Shown: positions 34,185 to 42,453 of the stretch, one piece after another
How positions within the stretch are numbered: the first letter of the stretch is position 1
How the letters are laid out: the number at the start of each line of letters is the position of its first letter
NCBI GenBank assembly: GCA_037200985.1
Contig: JBBCGJ010000001.1
Coordinates: 2,456,756 to 2,520,755 of the forward strand
Direction: 5' to 3'
Length of the DNA stretch: 64,000 nucleotides
Origin: Rhizomicrobium sp.
Lineage (GTDB): Bacteria; Pseudomonadota; Alphaproteobacteria; Micropepsales; Micropepsaceae
Notes under the pieces: model-generated
What the model saw: the letters and a program-made list of their open reading frames with translations, nothing else
Database searches by the model: none
Told to the model about the DNA's origin: nothing
Translations under genes and position numbers: made by a program

Positions 34185-35447
34185 TCACCTTGCGGCGCCC
34201 ACGGCCTCCATCGCTTTCGCTTCGCTCGGCAGGCTGCCGGGCTTCACCTGTTTGATCGGGTGGCACCAGAAGCGGTCGTCGTCCGCGTATTCCGGGAAGA
34301 CGTTGCGCAGTTTGGGCATCACCTTCTCGGCGAACAGCTTGGTCGAGTACATGCACTTCTCCTTCGGCATGTTTCCGACATGGAGCAGGCAGAACAGATT
34401 GCCGACATGGAGCGACTTGGCGAGCTCCTCCAGCCGCTGGCGCACCGTCTCGGGCGAGCCGGCGATGACATGGCCCTGCTCGGTCAGATCCTTCCAGGTC
34501 AGCTTCGAGAAGCCGACCGGCGGAGCGTATTGCGACAGGGCGCCGGTCTGGATCGTCCGAATCGTGCGGTAGCCCGGCGCGTCGGCAAAGCCGCCATAGA
34601 CATGCAGGCAGCGATTGTAGAAATAGTCGATATGCTCCTTGTACAGACGTTCCGCCTCGGCGTCGGTGTCGGCGACGCAGATGGTCTGGGCGAAGCCGGC
34701 GCGGTAGGGCGATTTGTCGGGCGCGCCGCGCTCCTCCACCCGGCGCCAATAGCCGTCGAGCAGCGCCTTGCCGCGGATATAGCCGCTGAACGACAGGTAG
34801 GAATAGGAGTAGGTGTTGTCGATGCAGAAATCATAGGTCTCGACGCTGCCGCCGCCCGGGATGTGGATCGGCGGATGCGGCTGCTGGATCGGGCGCGGCC
34901 AGATGTTGACGTGCCGCAGCTTGTTGTAGCGGCCGTTGAAGGCGAAGGGATCGCGCGTCGTCCAGGCCTTGATGATGAGGTCGTGCGCCTCCTGGTATTT
35001 CTCGCGGGTCAGCGCCGGGATCTGGCCATAGCAGAAATTCGTGTCCATCGAGGTGCCGACCGGGAAACCCGCGATGAGGCGGCCGCCCGAGATGCAGTCG
35101 AGCATCGCGAATTCCTCCGCGACCCGGACCGGCGGATTGTAGAGCGCGATGGAATTGCCCAGCACGACGAGCGCGACGTCCTTCGTGCGCCGCGCCAGCG
35201 CCGCGGCGATGATGTTCGGCGACGGCATGATGCCGTAGCCGTTCTGGTGATGCTCGTTGCAGCCGATCGCGTCGAAGCCGCAATCGGCGGCGTATTCGAG
35301 CAGGTCGAGATAGGTATTGTAGACCTCGTGGCTCTTCACCGGGTCGAACAGGCGCTGGTCGATGTCGACCCAGACCGAGCGGTTCTTCTCCCGGAAATCG
35401 TCCGGCAGGTACGGCCACGGCATGAGGTTGAACCAGGTGAATTTCAT
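34185..35447 (-). CDS. LLM class flavin-dependent oxidoreductase
   Basis: 420-aa luciferase-like monooxygenase-type protein with a TIM-barrel pattern: GFDAIGCNEHHQNGYG near residue 58, IIAAALARRTKDVALVVLGN, then DCISGGRLIAGFPVG near residue 125 for flavin/phosphate binding. Ribosome-binding GGGAGA lies 6 nt before ATG 35447. The family uses FMNH2 or F420; neither can be chosen from sequence. It is close to the alkane/nitrilotriacetate monooxygenase-type branch. The next gene downstream is an alpha/beta hydrolase. Confidence 0.87.
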   Translation of the reverse strand: MKFTWFNLMPWPYLPDDFREKNRSVWVDIDQRLFDPVKSHEVYNTYLDLLEYAADCGFDAIGCNEHHQNGYGIMPSPNIIAAALARRTKDVALVVLGNSIALYNPPVRVAEEFAMLDCISGGRLIAGFPVGTSMDTNFCYGQIPALTREKYQEAHDLIIKAWTTRDPFAFNGRYNKLRHVNIWPRPIQQPHPPIHIPGGGSVETYDFCIDNTYSYSYLSFSGYIRGKALLDGYWRRVEERGAPDKSPYRAGFAQTICVADTDAEAERLYKEHIDYFYNRCLHVYGGFADAPGYRTIRTIQTGALSQYAPPVGFSKLTWKDLTEQGHVIAGSPETVRQRLEELAKSLHVGNLFCLLHVGNMPKEKCMYSTKLFAEKVMPKLRNVFPEYADDDRFWCHPIKQVKPGSLPSEAKAMEAVGAAR

Positions 35448-35548
35448 GAGCGTCTCCCGGTTTATCGTTGTTGCCGGCAATCCTGACGAAATGTCAGGAG
35501 CTTGGCAATTCGGGCTGAGACCCGGTCTGGCACGGGCGCGGACGCGCT

Positions 35549-36457
35549 CTACCGGGCCGCCTGCCAAACCTGCCGCCGACCGTAATCGATCGCGAATGGC
35601 CGAGTCCCGATCCAATCCATTCCGACGATCGCAAGGGCCTCGTTTGCGCCACCCAGCCGTCCGAACACGGGGAGGTTCGCGACATTCGCCGTCGGATGCA
35701 CGAAGCGCCATCTGCCGATCGTCGCCTCGGGCAAGACGAATGCGGATAGCGCGGTCTCGCGGCCATCGACGCCGGTAACGGTTCCGCCGCCGCCGCCATC
35801 GCGAAGCCCTGCCAGGCGCGCGAAGGCCGGAGACAGTATCGTCCGCTGCGAACCCGTATCCAGAAGTCCCCAGCCCGCCGCCCGTCCGATGCGGACGGGG
35901 ACCAGGATTTTCCATGGCTTGAGCCATCGGGATTCGATGCGCCGCCAACCCCGGCCGCCGGGGCGGGCGCCGCTCGGCCGTACCTGCACACAACCCCGCT
36001 CCAAGCGCCATACCGCCAACCGGCTGCCGAACAGATCGACACCGCCAAGGCCGGCGATGTCGCGACCCTCGATCTGCGGCGCGGCGACGCCCGGCACATC
36101 GAGATCGCGGACGACCAGCGATCCGGTGGCGACGCTGTGCAAGCGAAAGACGCGAACGTCTACGGCGCCGCCCATACCCTGGCCCTGCTCCGGCGCCGGG
36201 TTGGGCACGAGCCCGAGTTGCTTTGTCCGAAGCTCGTCGAGGGTCGTGCTGCTCGATCCGGTGTCGAGGACAAACCCAAACGGACCCCGGCCGTTTACCC
36301 GGGCCGCGATGATGGGGCTGCCGCCCTCGGCGGCCTCGACCACAATGCAAGCAGACGGCAACCGACCTTCGGCGGATGCCGCGTACGGCAAAACGGATAT
36401 GCCGACCATCGCCGCGAACAGCGGCGGAAGGCGACGACGGAGAATGGATGGAGACAT
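35549..36457 (-). CDS. secreted aspartyl-protease-like protein, third type
   Basis: 302-aa protein opening with a signal peptide (PPLFAAMVGISVLPYAASA). Two retropepsin-like halves: D-T-G in FVLDTGSSST near residue 53 and LLDTGSQRTI near residue 199. The C-terminal VGMDWIGTRPFAIDYGRR-like strand is typical of the gag-asp-protease-like family. It is clearly different in sequence from the tandem pair at 14888-17005. The start ATG 36457 was preferred because it creates the signal peptide. It lies alone between the LLM and fucosidase genes. Confidence 0.75.
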   Translation of the reverse strand: MSPSILRRRLPPLFAAMVGISVLPYAASAEGRLPSACIVVEAAEGGSPIIAARVNGRGPFGFVLDTGSSSTTLDELRTKQLGLVPNPAPEQGQGMGGAVDVRVFRLHSVATGSLVVRDLDVPGVAAPQIEGRDIAGLGGVDLFGSRLAVWRLERGCVQVRPSGARPGGRGWRRIESRWLKPWKILVPVRIGRAAGWGLLDTGSQRTILSPAFARLAGLRDGGGGGTVTGVDGRETALSAFVLPEATIGRWRFVHPTANVANLPVFGRLGGANEALAIVGMDWIGTRPFAIDYGRRQVWQAAR

Positions 36458-36574
36458 GCACGTTTGCCTAGCACACGACGCCGTCGCGGCATCGGCAAAA
36501 TACACGGCATCGCGCACGACCGTGTAACGACAGGGTTCCTTTCCGTGCAACCGAGGGGCCGGTCGCCCAAACCG

Positions 36575-38017
36575 TCAGCCGATCTTAAAGCCGTGCGCCG
36601 GCGCCGGCGGGAGCGGTGCGGACAACGTCAGCAGCAGACCGCCTTCGACGCGGCGTGCCGTAGCGGCAACGCCGGTCGCCAGATGGACGGCGACGGTCGC
36701 GTCCGGCAGATCGTCGCCCGCGATCAGGACGTCGGTTCCCGGCGGCGTGCCGAGAAGATGGACGAAGAGGTTCCCGTCCGCCTGCGCGAAGCGGACCTGC
36801 GTGCCGTCCGCCGTCCGGCCGTCGAAGCGCGTCCAGGGGCGCGTGCCGTAGATGCCTTCGCCATTGGCGCGCAGCCAGGCGCCGAAGCCTTTCAGGCGCG
36901 CAAGCTGCTCGCGCGGAATCTGCGCGTCCACGCCGCGCGGCCCGACATTGAGCAGCAAGTTTCCGTTCTTCGCCACCGCGTCGATGAAGCTCGTCACCAG
37001 CGACTCGATGCTTTCATAGTCCGCATCCGTGTCGTTGCGGTTGTAGCCGAAGGAATGGCTCATGCCGCGCGTCGCTTCCCATTTCTTTTCGGAGATCGCG
37101 TCGAAGGCGGCGTATTCCGGCGTGCGGAAATCGCAATGCGGCGGCAATTGGGGGATGACGCCCTTGGTCGTTTCCCTGGCCATGCGCTCCTTAAGCATCG
37201 CATCGAGCCCGCGGCGAACCTGCGGATCGCGCAGGGCCGCGCGTTCCGGCGTCATGGGCAGCCAGCGGTCGTTTACCACGCCCTCCGGAACGGCGTTGTA
37301 ATAGTCGGCGAACAGCTTCAGCTCATCGTCGAGCGGCGTCGGCCAGGAAATGTCGTTCCACAGGATGGACGGCCGATAGCGCTCGATCAGTTCGCGGGTC
37401 TGCGCATCGGCATAGGCGGGATAGTCGCCGCCCGGCGTCGAGCCGACGAAATCGCCCAGCGTGCGCAAGGGCTCGCGGTTGAACGTCCAGTCGATGCCAC
37501 CGGAATAGTAGACGCCGAAGCGAAGGCCTTTGGCGCGGACCGCATCCGCCAGCACGCCGACGATATCGCGCGGGCTGGTCCAGTCCTTCTGGTGCGGATT
37601 GGCGACCGAAGACGGCCACAGGCAGAAGCCGTCGTGATGCTTTGTGACGAGGACGACATAGCGGGCGCCCGCATCGGCAAACGCGCCGGCCCAATCGGCC
37701 GGGTCCCATTTTTCGAGCCCCTCCAGGAACGCGGCGCGGAAGTTTTCGTAAGGCGCGTTGTTGTAGGTCGCGGCGTGGAATTTCGCGCTGTCGCTCTCCG
37801 GCACCTTGATCGCGTTCCAGTACCATTCGCAGTACGGCGTCTGGGCGACGGCGATGTCGTATTGGTTGCGGAAGGATTCCGCGATCGATCCGGATTTCGC
37901 CGCGAAGGCGGGGATCGAGAACAGCCCCCAATGGATGAAGATGCCGAATTTGGCGTCCTCGAACCATTGCGGCACGGCGTGGGCATTGAGCGAGTCGAGC
38001 GTCGGTTCGTAGGTCAT
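36575..38017 (-). CDS. GH29-family alpha-L-fucosidase
   Basis: 480-aa glycoside hydrolase. The N-terminus has the family signature FGIFIHWGLFSIPAFA, then HHDGFCLWPS near residue 122 and the nucleophile segment PSILWNDISWP with Asp near residue 223. The C-terminal beta-sandwich follows the (beta/alpha)8 barrel. No signal peptide is present, so it is cytoplasmic and presumably acts on imported fucosides. No sugar transporter is adjacent. Length agrees with bacterial fucosidases. Confidence 0.9.
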   Translation of the reverse strand: MTYEPTLDSLNAHAVPQWFEDAKFGIFIHWGLFSIPAFAAKSGSIAESFRNQYDIAVAQTPYCEWYWNAIKVPESDSAKFHAATYNNAPYENFRAAFLEGLEKWDPADWAGAFADAGARYVVLVTKHHDGFCLWPSSVANPHQKDWTSPRDIVGVLADAVRAKGLRFGVYYSGGIDWTFNREPLRTLGDFVGSTPGGDYPAYADAQTRELIERYRPSILWNDISWPTPLDDELKLFADYYNAVPEGVVNDRWLPMTPERAALRDPQVRRGLDAMLKERMARETTKGVIPQLPPHCDFRTPEYAAFDAISEKKWEATRGMSHSFGYNRNDTDADYESIESLVTSFIDAVAKNGNLLLNVGPRGVDAQIPREQLARLKGFGAWLRANGEGIYGTRPWTRFDGRTADGTQVRFAQADGNLFVHLLGTPPGTDVLIAGDDLPDATVAVHLATGVAATARRVEGGLLLTLSAPLPPAPAHGFKIG

Positions 38018-38069
38018 GCCCGACCTTACCAGCCGGGCCGCGCCGCTCAACGGTGCCGCACGGGAACGT

Positions 38070-38237
38070 TCAGCGGGCGACCGCCGCGATCACCTGCACC
38101 AGGATCAGCCCCGCGGCCATGACGGCCGGAAAGACGCCGAAGAACACGATGGTACTGGCGAGCGCCATGTCGGTGCCGGCGCGGTGCGCGGCGGGCCGTG
38201 CGGCGCGCTTGGCGTTCAGTCTCTGTTGGCGAAGCAT
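38070..38237 (-). CDS. 55-aa single-helix membrane protein
   Basis: Short gene with a good ribosome-binding site (GGGAGGA 5 nt before ATG 38237). The N-terminal half is basic (LRQQRLNAKRAARPAAHRAG); one transmembrane helix spans about residues 24-52 (STIVFFGVFPAVMAAGLILV). The positive N-terminus points to an in-out orientation. It lies head-to-head with the DUF2946/copper genes, 150 nt away. Function unknown; small helices of this type often regulate or stabilise a larger membrane complex. Confidence 0.68.
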   Translation of the reverse strand: MLRQQRLNAKRAARPAAHRAGTDMALASTIVFFGVFPAVMAAGLILVQVIAAVAR

Positions 38238-38386
38238 GAAAGTCCTCCCTCATTCGATGAGAGGAGCTTGCGCCCGCGCCCTTCAACCGGCCCTGAAGGG
38301 CGCGTTCATCCGCCGTTCACCCGTGCGGCGCCGCGCATGCTTGACCGAAAACGCGCGGACCCGCGATAACTGCCGCGGAGGGTCCC

Positions 38387-38743
38387 ATGCGCCTGCCGTT
38401 GTCCCGCTCGGCCGCCATCAGCCTCGCGCTCTGCGCGATGGTGCTGCGCGCGCTTCTGCCGGACGGTTGGATGCCGGCCGCGGCCGGTTCGCCCTTCGTC
38501 ATCTGCTCGGTGGACGGCACCCATACCGGCGGCAAGGCACCCGCCGCGCCGGCGCGCGAGCACAGCCACGCGCCCTGCGCCTTCGCCGCCGCGGCCCCGC
38601 TGGCGCCGCCGCAAATCACGGCTTTCGCCGGGCCGATCGTCTCAAAGGCCCCAACCCTCGCCTTTGCCGGGCGTGCCGAACCCTTCGATTCGCGCGCCTT
38701 CCATCGACCCAATGCGCCCCGCGCACCGCCGTCCTTCTCCTGA
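38387..38743 (+). CDS. DUF2946 family protein
   Basis: 118-aa protein with an N-terminal hydrophobic helix (AISLALCAMVLRALLP) followed by PDGWMPAA and a Cys (FVICSVDG), then a His-containing linker and a second Cys (HAPCAF). This matches the DUF2946 layout, which commonly accompanies copper genes in proteobacteria. It is the first gene of the copper cluster. The His/Cys pattern suggests metal contact, but the family function is not established. Confidence 0.8.
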   Translation: MRLPLSRSAAISLALCAMVLRALLPDGWMPAAAGSPFVICSVDGTHTGGKAPAAPAREHSHAPCAFAAAAPLAPPQITAFAGPIVSKAPTLAFAGRAEPFDSRAFHRPNAPRAPPSFS

Positions 38744-38809
38744 GTGATGCGTAAGCCGCGTCCGCGCTGCCGCGCGGGCGTCCCTTTCCGTTCATTCGAG
38801 AGACATTCC

Positions 38810-39688
38810 ATGACAATCGCATCCGCGAGACTTCGCGCCGCTGGCTTCGCCGCCGGCTTTCTGCTCTTCCCGCAACTCGTCCACGCCCATGGCGTGGTCG
38901 GAGACCGCTTCTTTCCCGCCAGCATCGCGAGCGACGATCCCTTCGCTGCCGACGAGCTGGCCTTGCCAACGATCTCGCTCGGCAATCACGAGGAGGACTA
39001 CGATTTCGAATACACCAAGACGATCCTGCCGCATGTCTCGCTGTCGCTGGAAGGCGGCTATGTCGACGCGCATCCCCCCGGCGGCGGCGCATCGGGCTGG
39101 GACAATTTCGAGATCACGCCGACCTGGCAGTTCCTGACCGATCCGAAAGCCGAGTTCGTGATGTCGGCCGCAATGAGCTTCGAGATCGGCGGCAGCGGAT
39201 CGAAATCGGTGGCCGACACCTTCACGACCTACACGCCGAAACTCCTGTTCGGCAAGGGCTTCGGCGACCTGCCGGACTCGATGGCGCTGCTGAGGCCCCT
39301 CGCGGTGACGGGAGTGGTGGGCTATGCGATCCCCGGCACCAGCGGCGAGTCGAAGGCGATCGAATGGAGCGGCGCGGTGGAATACAGCCTGCTCTATCTG
39401 CAGAACGACGTCCGCGACCAGGGGTTCTCGAAATTCGTCGCGCATCTGACGCCGCTGGTCGAGTTCGCGATGACCTCGTCGACCGATGCGGGCGGCGGCG
39501 GCACGACGGGGACGATCAATCCGGGTATCCTGTGGTCCGGCCAGTACACCCAGCTCGGCATCGAGGCGGTGATCCCGGTCAACCATGCGTCGGGCGACAC
39601 GGTCGGGGCGCTCTTGCAGCTTCACTTCTATGTGGACGATATCTTCCCCCACTCCCTGGGCACACCGATCTTCGGAGGCAACAAGTGA
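38810..39688 (+). CDS. outer-membrane-like protein of the copper operon
   Basis: 292-aa exported protein with a signal peptide ending VHAHG. The mature part is rich in alternating hydrophobic and aromatic strands, for example VSLSLEGGYVDAHPPGG and YTPKLLFGKGFG, ending in ALLQLHFYVDDIFPHS. This is consistent with a beta-barrel of about ten to twelve strands. I do not recognise a named family; it resembles uncharacterised proteins beside copC/copD in alphaproteobacteria. It overlaps the copC start by 4 nt, so it is part of the copper operon. Confidence 0.7.
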   Translation: MTIASARLRAAGFAAGFLLFPQLVHAHGVVGDRFFPASIASDDPFAADELALPTISLGNHEEDYDFEYTKTILPHVSLSLEGGYVDAHPPGGGASGWDNFEITPTWQFLTDPKAEFVMSAAMSFEIGGSGSKSVADTFTTYTPKLLFGKGFGDLPDSMALLRPLAVTGVVGYAIPGTSGESKAIEWSGAVEYSLLYLQNDVRDQGFSKFVAHLTPLVEFAMTSSTDAGGGGTTGTINPGILWSGQYTQLGIEAVIPVNHASGDTVGALLQLHFYVDDIFPHSLGTPIFGGNK

Positions 39689-40032
39689 GACATGTGATCC
39701 TCGTCGCGTTCGCCGTCGCCGGGCTTTGCGGTCCGGCGATGGCGCACGCCTTTCTCGATGCGGCGGCCCCGGCCGCCGGCGAAAACCTCAAATCGCCGCC
39801 GCGCGCGGTCGATCTGCATTTCACCGAAGCGCTCGAACCGGCCTTCAGCGGAATCGGCGTCACCGACGAAGCGGGCCGGGATGTCACGGCGGGGGCCGTC
39901 GCGGCCGACGGCGCGGAAATGAAGGTCGCGCTCAAGCCTCTCGCGCCCGGCCGCTATCGCGTAAGCTGGCATGCCGTGTCGGTCGACACCCACCGGACCG
40001 ACGGCCGCTACAATTTCCTGGTGCTGCCATGA
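39685..40032 (+). CDS. copC: copper resistance protein CopC
   Basis: 115-aa periplasmic copper-binding beta-barrel. After the signal peptide (CGPAMA), the mature protein starts HAFLDAAAP, giving the N-terminal His used for Cu(II). The C-terminal WHAVSVDTHRTDGRYNF contains the second metal-binding His region. Start GTG 39685 was chosen: GGAGG is 6 nt upstream and it overlaps the previous stop (GTGA). It probably passes copper to CopD in the same operon. Confidence 0.9.
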   Translation: MRHVILVAFAVAGLCGPAMAHAFLDAAAPAAGENLKSPPRAVDLHFTEALEPAFSGIGVTDEAGRDVTAGAVAADGAEMKVALKPLAPGRYRVSWHAVSVDTHRTDGRYNFLVLP

Positions 40033-40457
40033 CGAAACCCTTTCTCGCGGCCCTGGCGCTGGTTCTCGCCGCCGGCACCGCCGAGGCCGAGCCGCTGACG
40101 GTCACGGACGCCTGGATCCGGGCGCTGCCGGGCGGGCTTCCGGCCGCCGGTTATTTCACGCTGCACAATGCGACGGCGAAGACCGTGGTCCTGACCGGCG
40201 CCGGCGCGGCCGATTGCGCGGAGTTCATGCTGCATCGTTCGGACACATCGAACGGCATGGCGATGATGGAGGATACGACCGCCATTCCGGTGCCGCCGGG
40301 AAAAGGCATTGCCTTCGCGCCGGGCGGCTACCACCTCATGTGCCTGACGCCGTCGGCGCGGGTGAAGGCCGGGGGACACATTCCGGTCACGCTGTATTTC
40401 GCCGGCGGCGCCAGGCTGGAGACCGTCTTCGCGGTGCGCGGGGCGACCGGGCGGTGA
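40029..40457 (+). CDS. copper chaperone PCu(A)C
   Basis: 142-aa periplasmic protein with a signal peptide (LALVLAAGTAEA). The Cu(I) site is FMLHRSDTSNGMAMMED together with GGYHLMCL, matching H(M)x10Mx21HxM. PCu(A)C proteins deliver copper to the CuA/CuB centres of cytochrome oxidase or detoxify copper. It overlaps copC and copD by 4 nt on either side. Confidence 0.92.
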   Translation: MTKPFLAALALVLAAGTAEAEPLTVTDAWIRALPGGLPAAGYFTLHNATAKTVVLTGAGAADCAEFMLHRSDTSNGMAMMEDTTAIPVPPGKGIAFAPGGYHLMCLTPSARVKAGGHIPVTLYFAGGARLETVFAVRGATGR

Positions 40458-41314
40458 CGGCGCTGTTCGCGATCGTGCGGGCGCTCCACTTCGCCTGCCT
40501 GATGAGCGTGTTCGGCGCGAGCGCGCTGCAGGCACAAGCCGCGCGGCTTGGCCTGTCGCGCGCGCCGTTGCGGCAGCCGCTCGCTTTCGCGGCGTTCGGC
40601 GCGCTCGCGACCGCGATCCTGTCGGTGGGCTTCGTCGGCGGCGAGATGGCCGGCGATCCCGTCCAGGGCTTTCGCCCCGACGTGTTCGCCGCCGTCGCCG
40701 CCGATACGCAATACGGCCACGTCTTCCTCGTTCGCCTCATCCTGCTGCTAGGTCTAAGCCTGCTCTGCGCCGCCGGCGGCGAGGCGCGGTTCGTCGCCCT
40801 GACCGCCGGCGCGGCGCTGGCGCTGGTCTCGCTCACCAGTCATGCCGCGGCGGCCCGCACGCCGTCCCTCGCCGGCGCGGCGAGCGACGCGCTGCACCTG
40901 CTCACGGCGGGATTTTGGCTGGGTGGTCTGGTCGCCCTGCTGCCCGAGATCGTGCCGCGCATCCGCGACACGGCGCGGCTCGTGGCGCTGCTCACGCTGT
41001 TCTCCCGCTGGGGCGCGATCTCGGTCGCGGTGCTGATCGCGGCGGGAACGGCCAATGCCGTCTTCATCCTCGACATGCCGGGCATGGCGTGGTCGACGGC
41101 CTATGCGACATGGCTCGCGGTCAAGATCGTGCTGGCGGGGCTGATGGTGGCGCTGGCGCTGACCAACCGCTTCGGCGTGCTGCCGGCGCTGGCGCGCGGC
41201 GACAAGGAGGCGCAGGACACGATCCCGCTCACCGTGCTCGCGGAACTGGGCGCCGGCTTGGCGATCCTGCTGATCGTAGGCATTCTCGGCCTGACGGCAC
41301 CGATGCGGATGTGA
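40454..41314 (+). CDS. copD: copper resistance protein CopD
   Basis: 286-aa inner-membrane protein with about eight helices. Conserved His/Met residues lie in IVRALHFACLMSVFGAS and in the DALHLLTAGFWLGGL helix, the CopD/YcnJ type metal-import helices. Start GTG 40454 overlaps the PCu(A)C stop (GTGA). It is the last gene of the copper operon; copper uptake across the inner membrane is the known family role. Confidence 0.88.
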   Translation: MTALFAIVRALHFACLMSVFGASALQAQAARLGLSRAPLRQPLAFAAFGALATAILSVGFVGGEMAGDPVQGFRPDVFAAVAADTQYGHVFLVRLILLLGLSLLCAAGGEARFVALTAGAALALVSLTSHAAAARTPSLAGAASDALHLLTAGFWLGGLVALLPEIVPRIRDTARLVALLTLFSRWGAISVAVLIAAGTANAVFILDMPGMAWSTAYATWLAVKIVLAGLMVALALTNRFGVLPALARGDKEAQDTIPLTVLAELGAGLAILLIVGILGLTAPMRM

Positions 41315-41325
41315 GGACTCGCAAT

Positions 41326-41343
41326 TAGTTTCATTTGAAACTA
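41326..41343. promoter_or_regulatory. palindromic operator upstream of hppD
   Basis: Perfect inverted repeat TAGTTTC-ATTT-GAAACTA ending 36 nt before the hppD start. It has the size and symmetry of a MarR-dimer site, and a MarR gene is the last gene of the downstream operon. It is probably the autoregulatory operator of the tyrosine-catabolic operon. Confidence 0.75.
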
Positions 41344-41379
41344 TATTCCGCTCGCACCCTTTGGATCGTGGAGACGGCC

Positions 41380-42453
41380 ATGCCCGCGCTATGGGACAAC
41401 CCGATGGGGACCGACGGCTTCGAGTTCGTCGAATACACCGCGCCCGATGTGAGCCAGCTTTACGCCCTGTTCGCATGCATGGGCTTTCGCGCCGTGGCGC
41501 GGCATCGTTCCAAGGACGTCACGCTGTTCCGCCAGGGCAATGTGAACTTCGTCGTCAATGCCGAGCCGGGCAGCCACGGCGCGCGTTTCGCGCTGGAGCA
41601 CGGGCCGTCGGCCTGCGCCATGGCGTTCCGCGTGCACGACGCGGCCAAGGCCTATGCGAAGCTGATCGCGCTGGGCGCCACGCCGTTCCACAACCCGGTG
41701 GGGCCGATGGAGCTGAACATCCCGGCGATCGAGGGGATCGGCGGCAGCGTGATCTATCTCGTCGACCGCTACGGCGACCGCACGATCTACGACGTCGATT
41801 TCATACCGACCGACGCGAAACTGGGCTGGGAACATGCCGGCGCCGGCCTGACCGAGATCGACCACGTCACCCATAACGTCTTCCGCGGCAACATGGACAA
41901 ATGGGCCGGCTTCTATGAGCGCTTCTTCAACTTCCGCGAGGTGCGCTATTTCGACATCGAGGGCAAGCTGACGGGGCTGAAAAGCCGCGCGATGACGAGC
42001 CCGGACGGGCAGATCCGCATCCCGATCAACGAATCCTCCGACGACAAATCGCAGATCGAGGAATATCTCCACGCCTATCACGGCGAGGGCATCCAGCACA
42101 TCGCGCTCGGCACCGACGACATCTATGCGAGCGTCGAGACGCTGAAGGCGCGGGGCGCCGCGTTCCAGGAGACGCCCGAGACCTATTACGAGCGGCTCGA
42201 CAACCGTATCAAGGGCCATGGCGAGGACGTGCCGCGGCTGAAGAAGAACAGCATCCTGATGGACGGCGAGCGCAACTCCGAGGTCGGCCTGCTGCTGCAG
42301 ATCTTCACCCAGAACGCCATCGGCCCGATCTTCTTCGAACTTATCCAGCGCAAGGGCAATCAGGGCTTCGGCGAGGGCAATTTCCGCGCCCTGTTCGAAT
42401 CCATCGAGGCCGACCAGGTCCGCCGCGGCGTCCTCAAGGACACGACCGCATGA
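41380..42453 (+). CDS. hppD: 4-hydroxyphenylpyruvate dioxygenase
   Basis: 357-aa Fe(II) dioxygenase that converts 4-hydroxyphenylpyruvate to homogentisate. Two vicinal-oxygen-chelate halves: the ligands are the His in EIDHVTHNVFRG near residue 164, the His in GIQHIALGTDD near residue 243, and the Glu in GPIFFELIQRKG near residue 323. The C-terminal gating helix region RKGNQGFGEGNFRALFESIE is complete. GGAG lies 7 nt upstream of ATG. First gene of the tyrosine-catabolic operon. Confidence 0.96.
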   Translation: MPALWDNPMGTDGFEFVEYTAPDVSQLYALFACMGFRAVARHRSKDVTLFRQGNVNFVVNAEPGSHGARFALEHGPSACAMAFRVHDAAKAYAKLIALGATPFHNPVGPMELNIPAIEGIGGSVIYLVDRYGDRTIYDVDFIPTDAKLGWEHAGAGLTEIDHVTHNVFRGNMDKWAGFYERFFNFREVRYFDIEGKLTGLKSRAMTSPDGQIRIPINESSDDKSQIEEYLHAYHGEGIQHIALGTDDIYASVETLKARGAAFQETPETYYERLDNRIKGHGEDVPRLKKNSILMDGERNSEVGLLLQIFTQNAIGPIFFELIQRKGNQGFGEGNFRALFESIEADQVRRGVLKDTTA

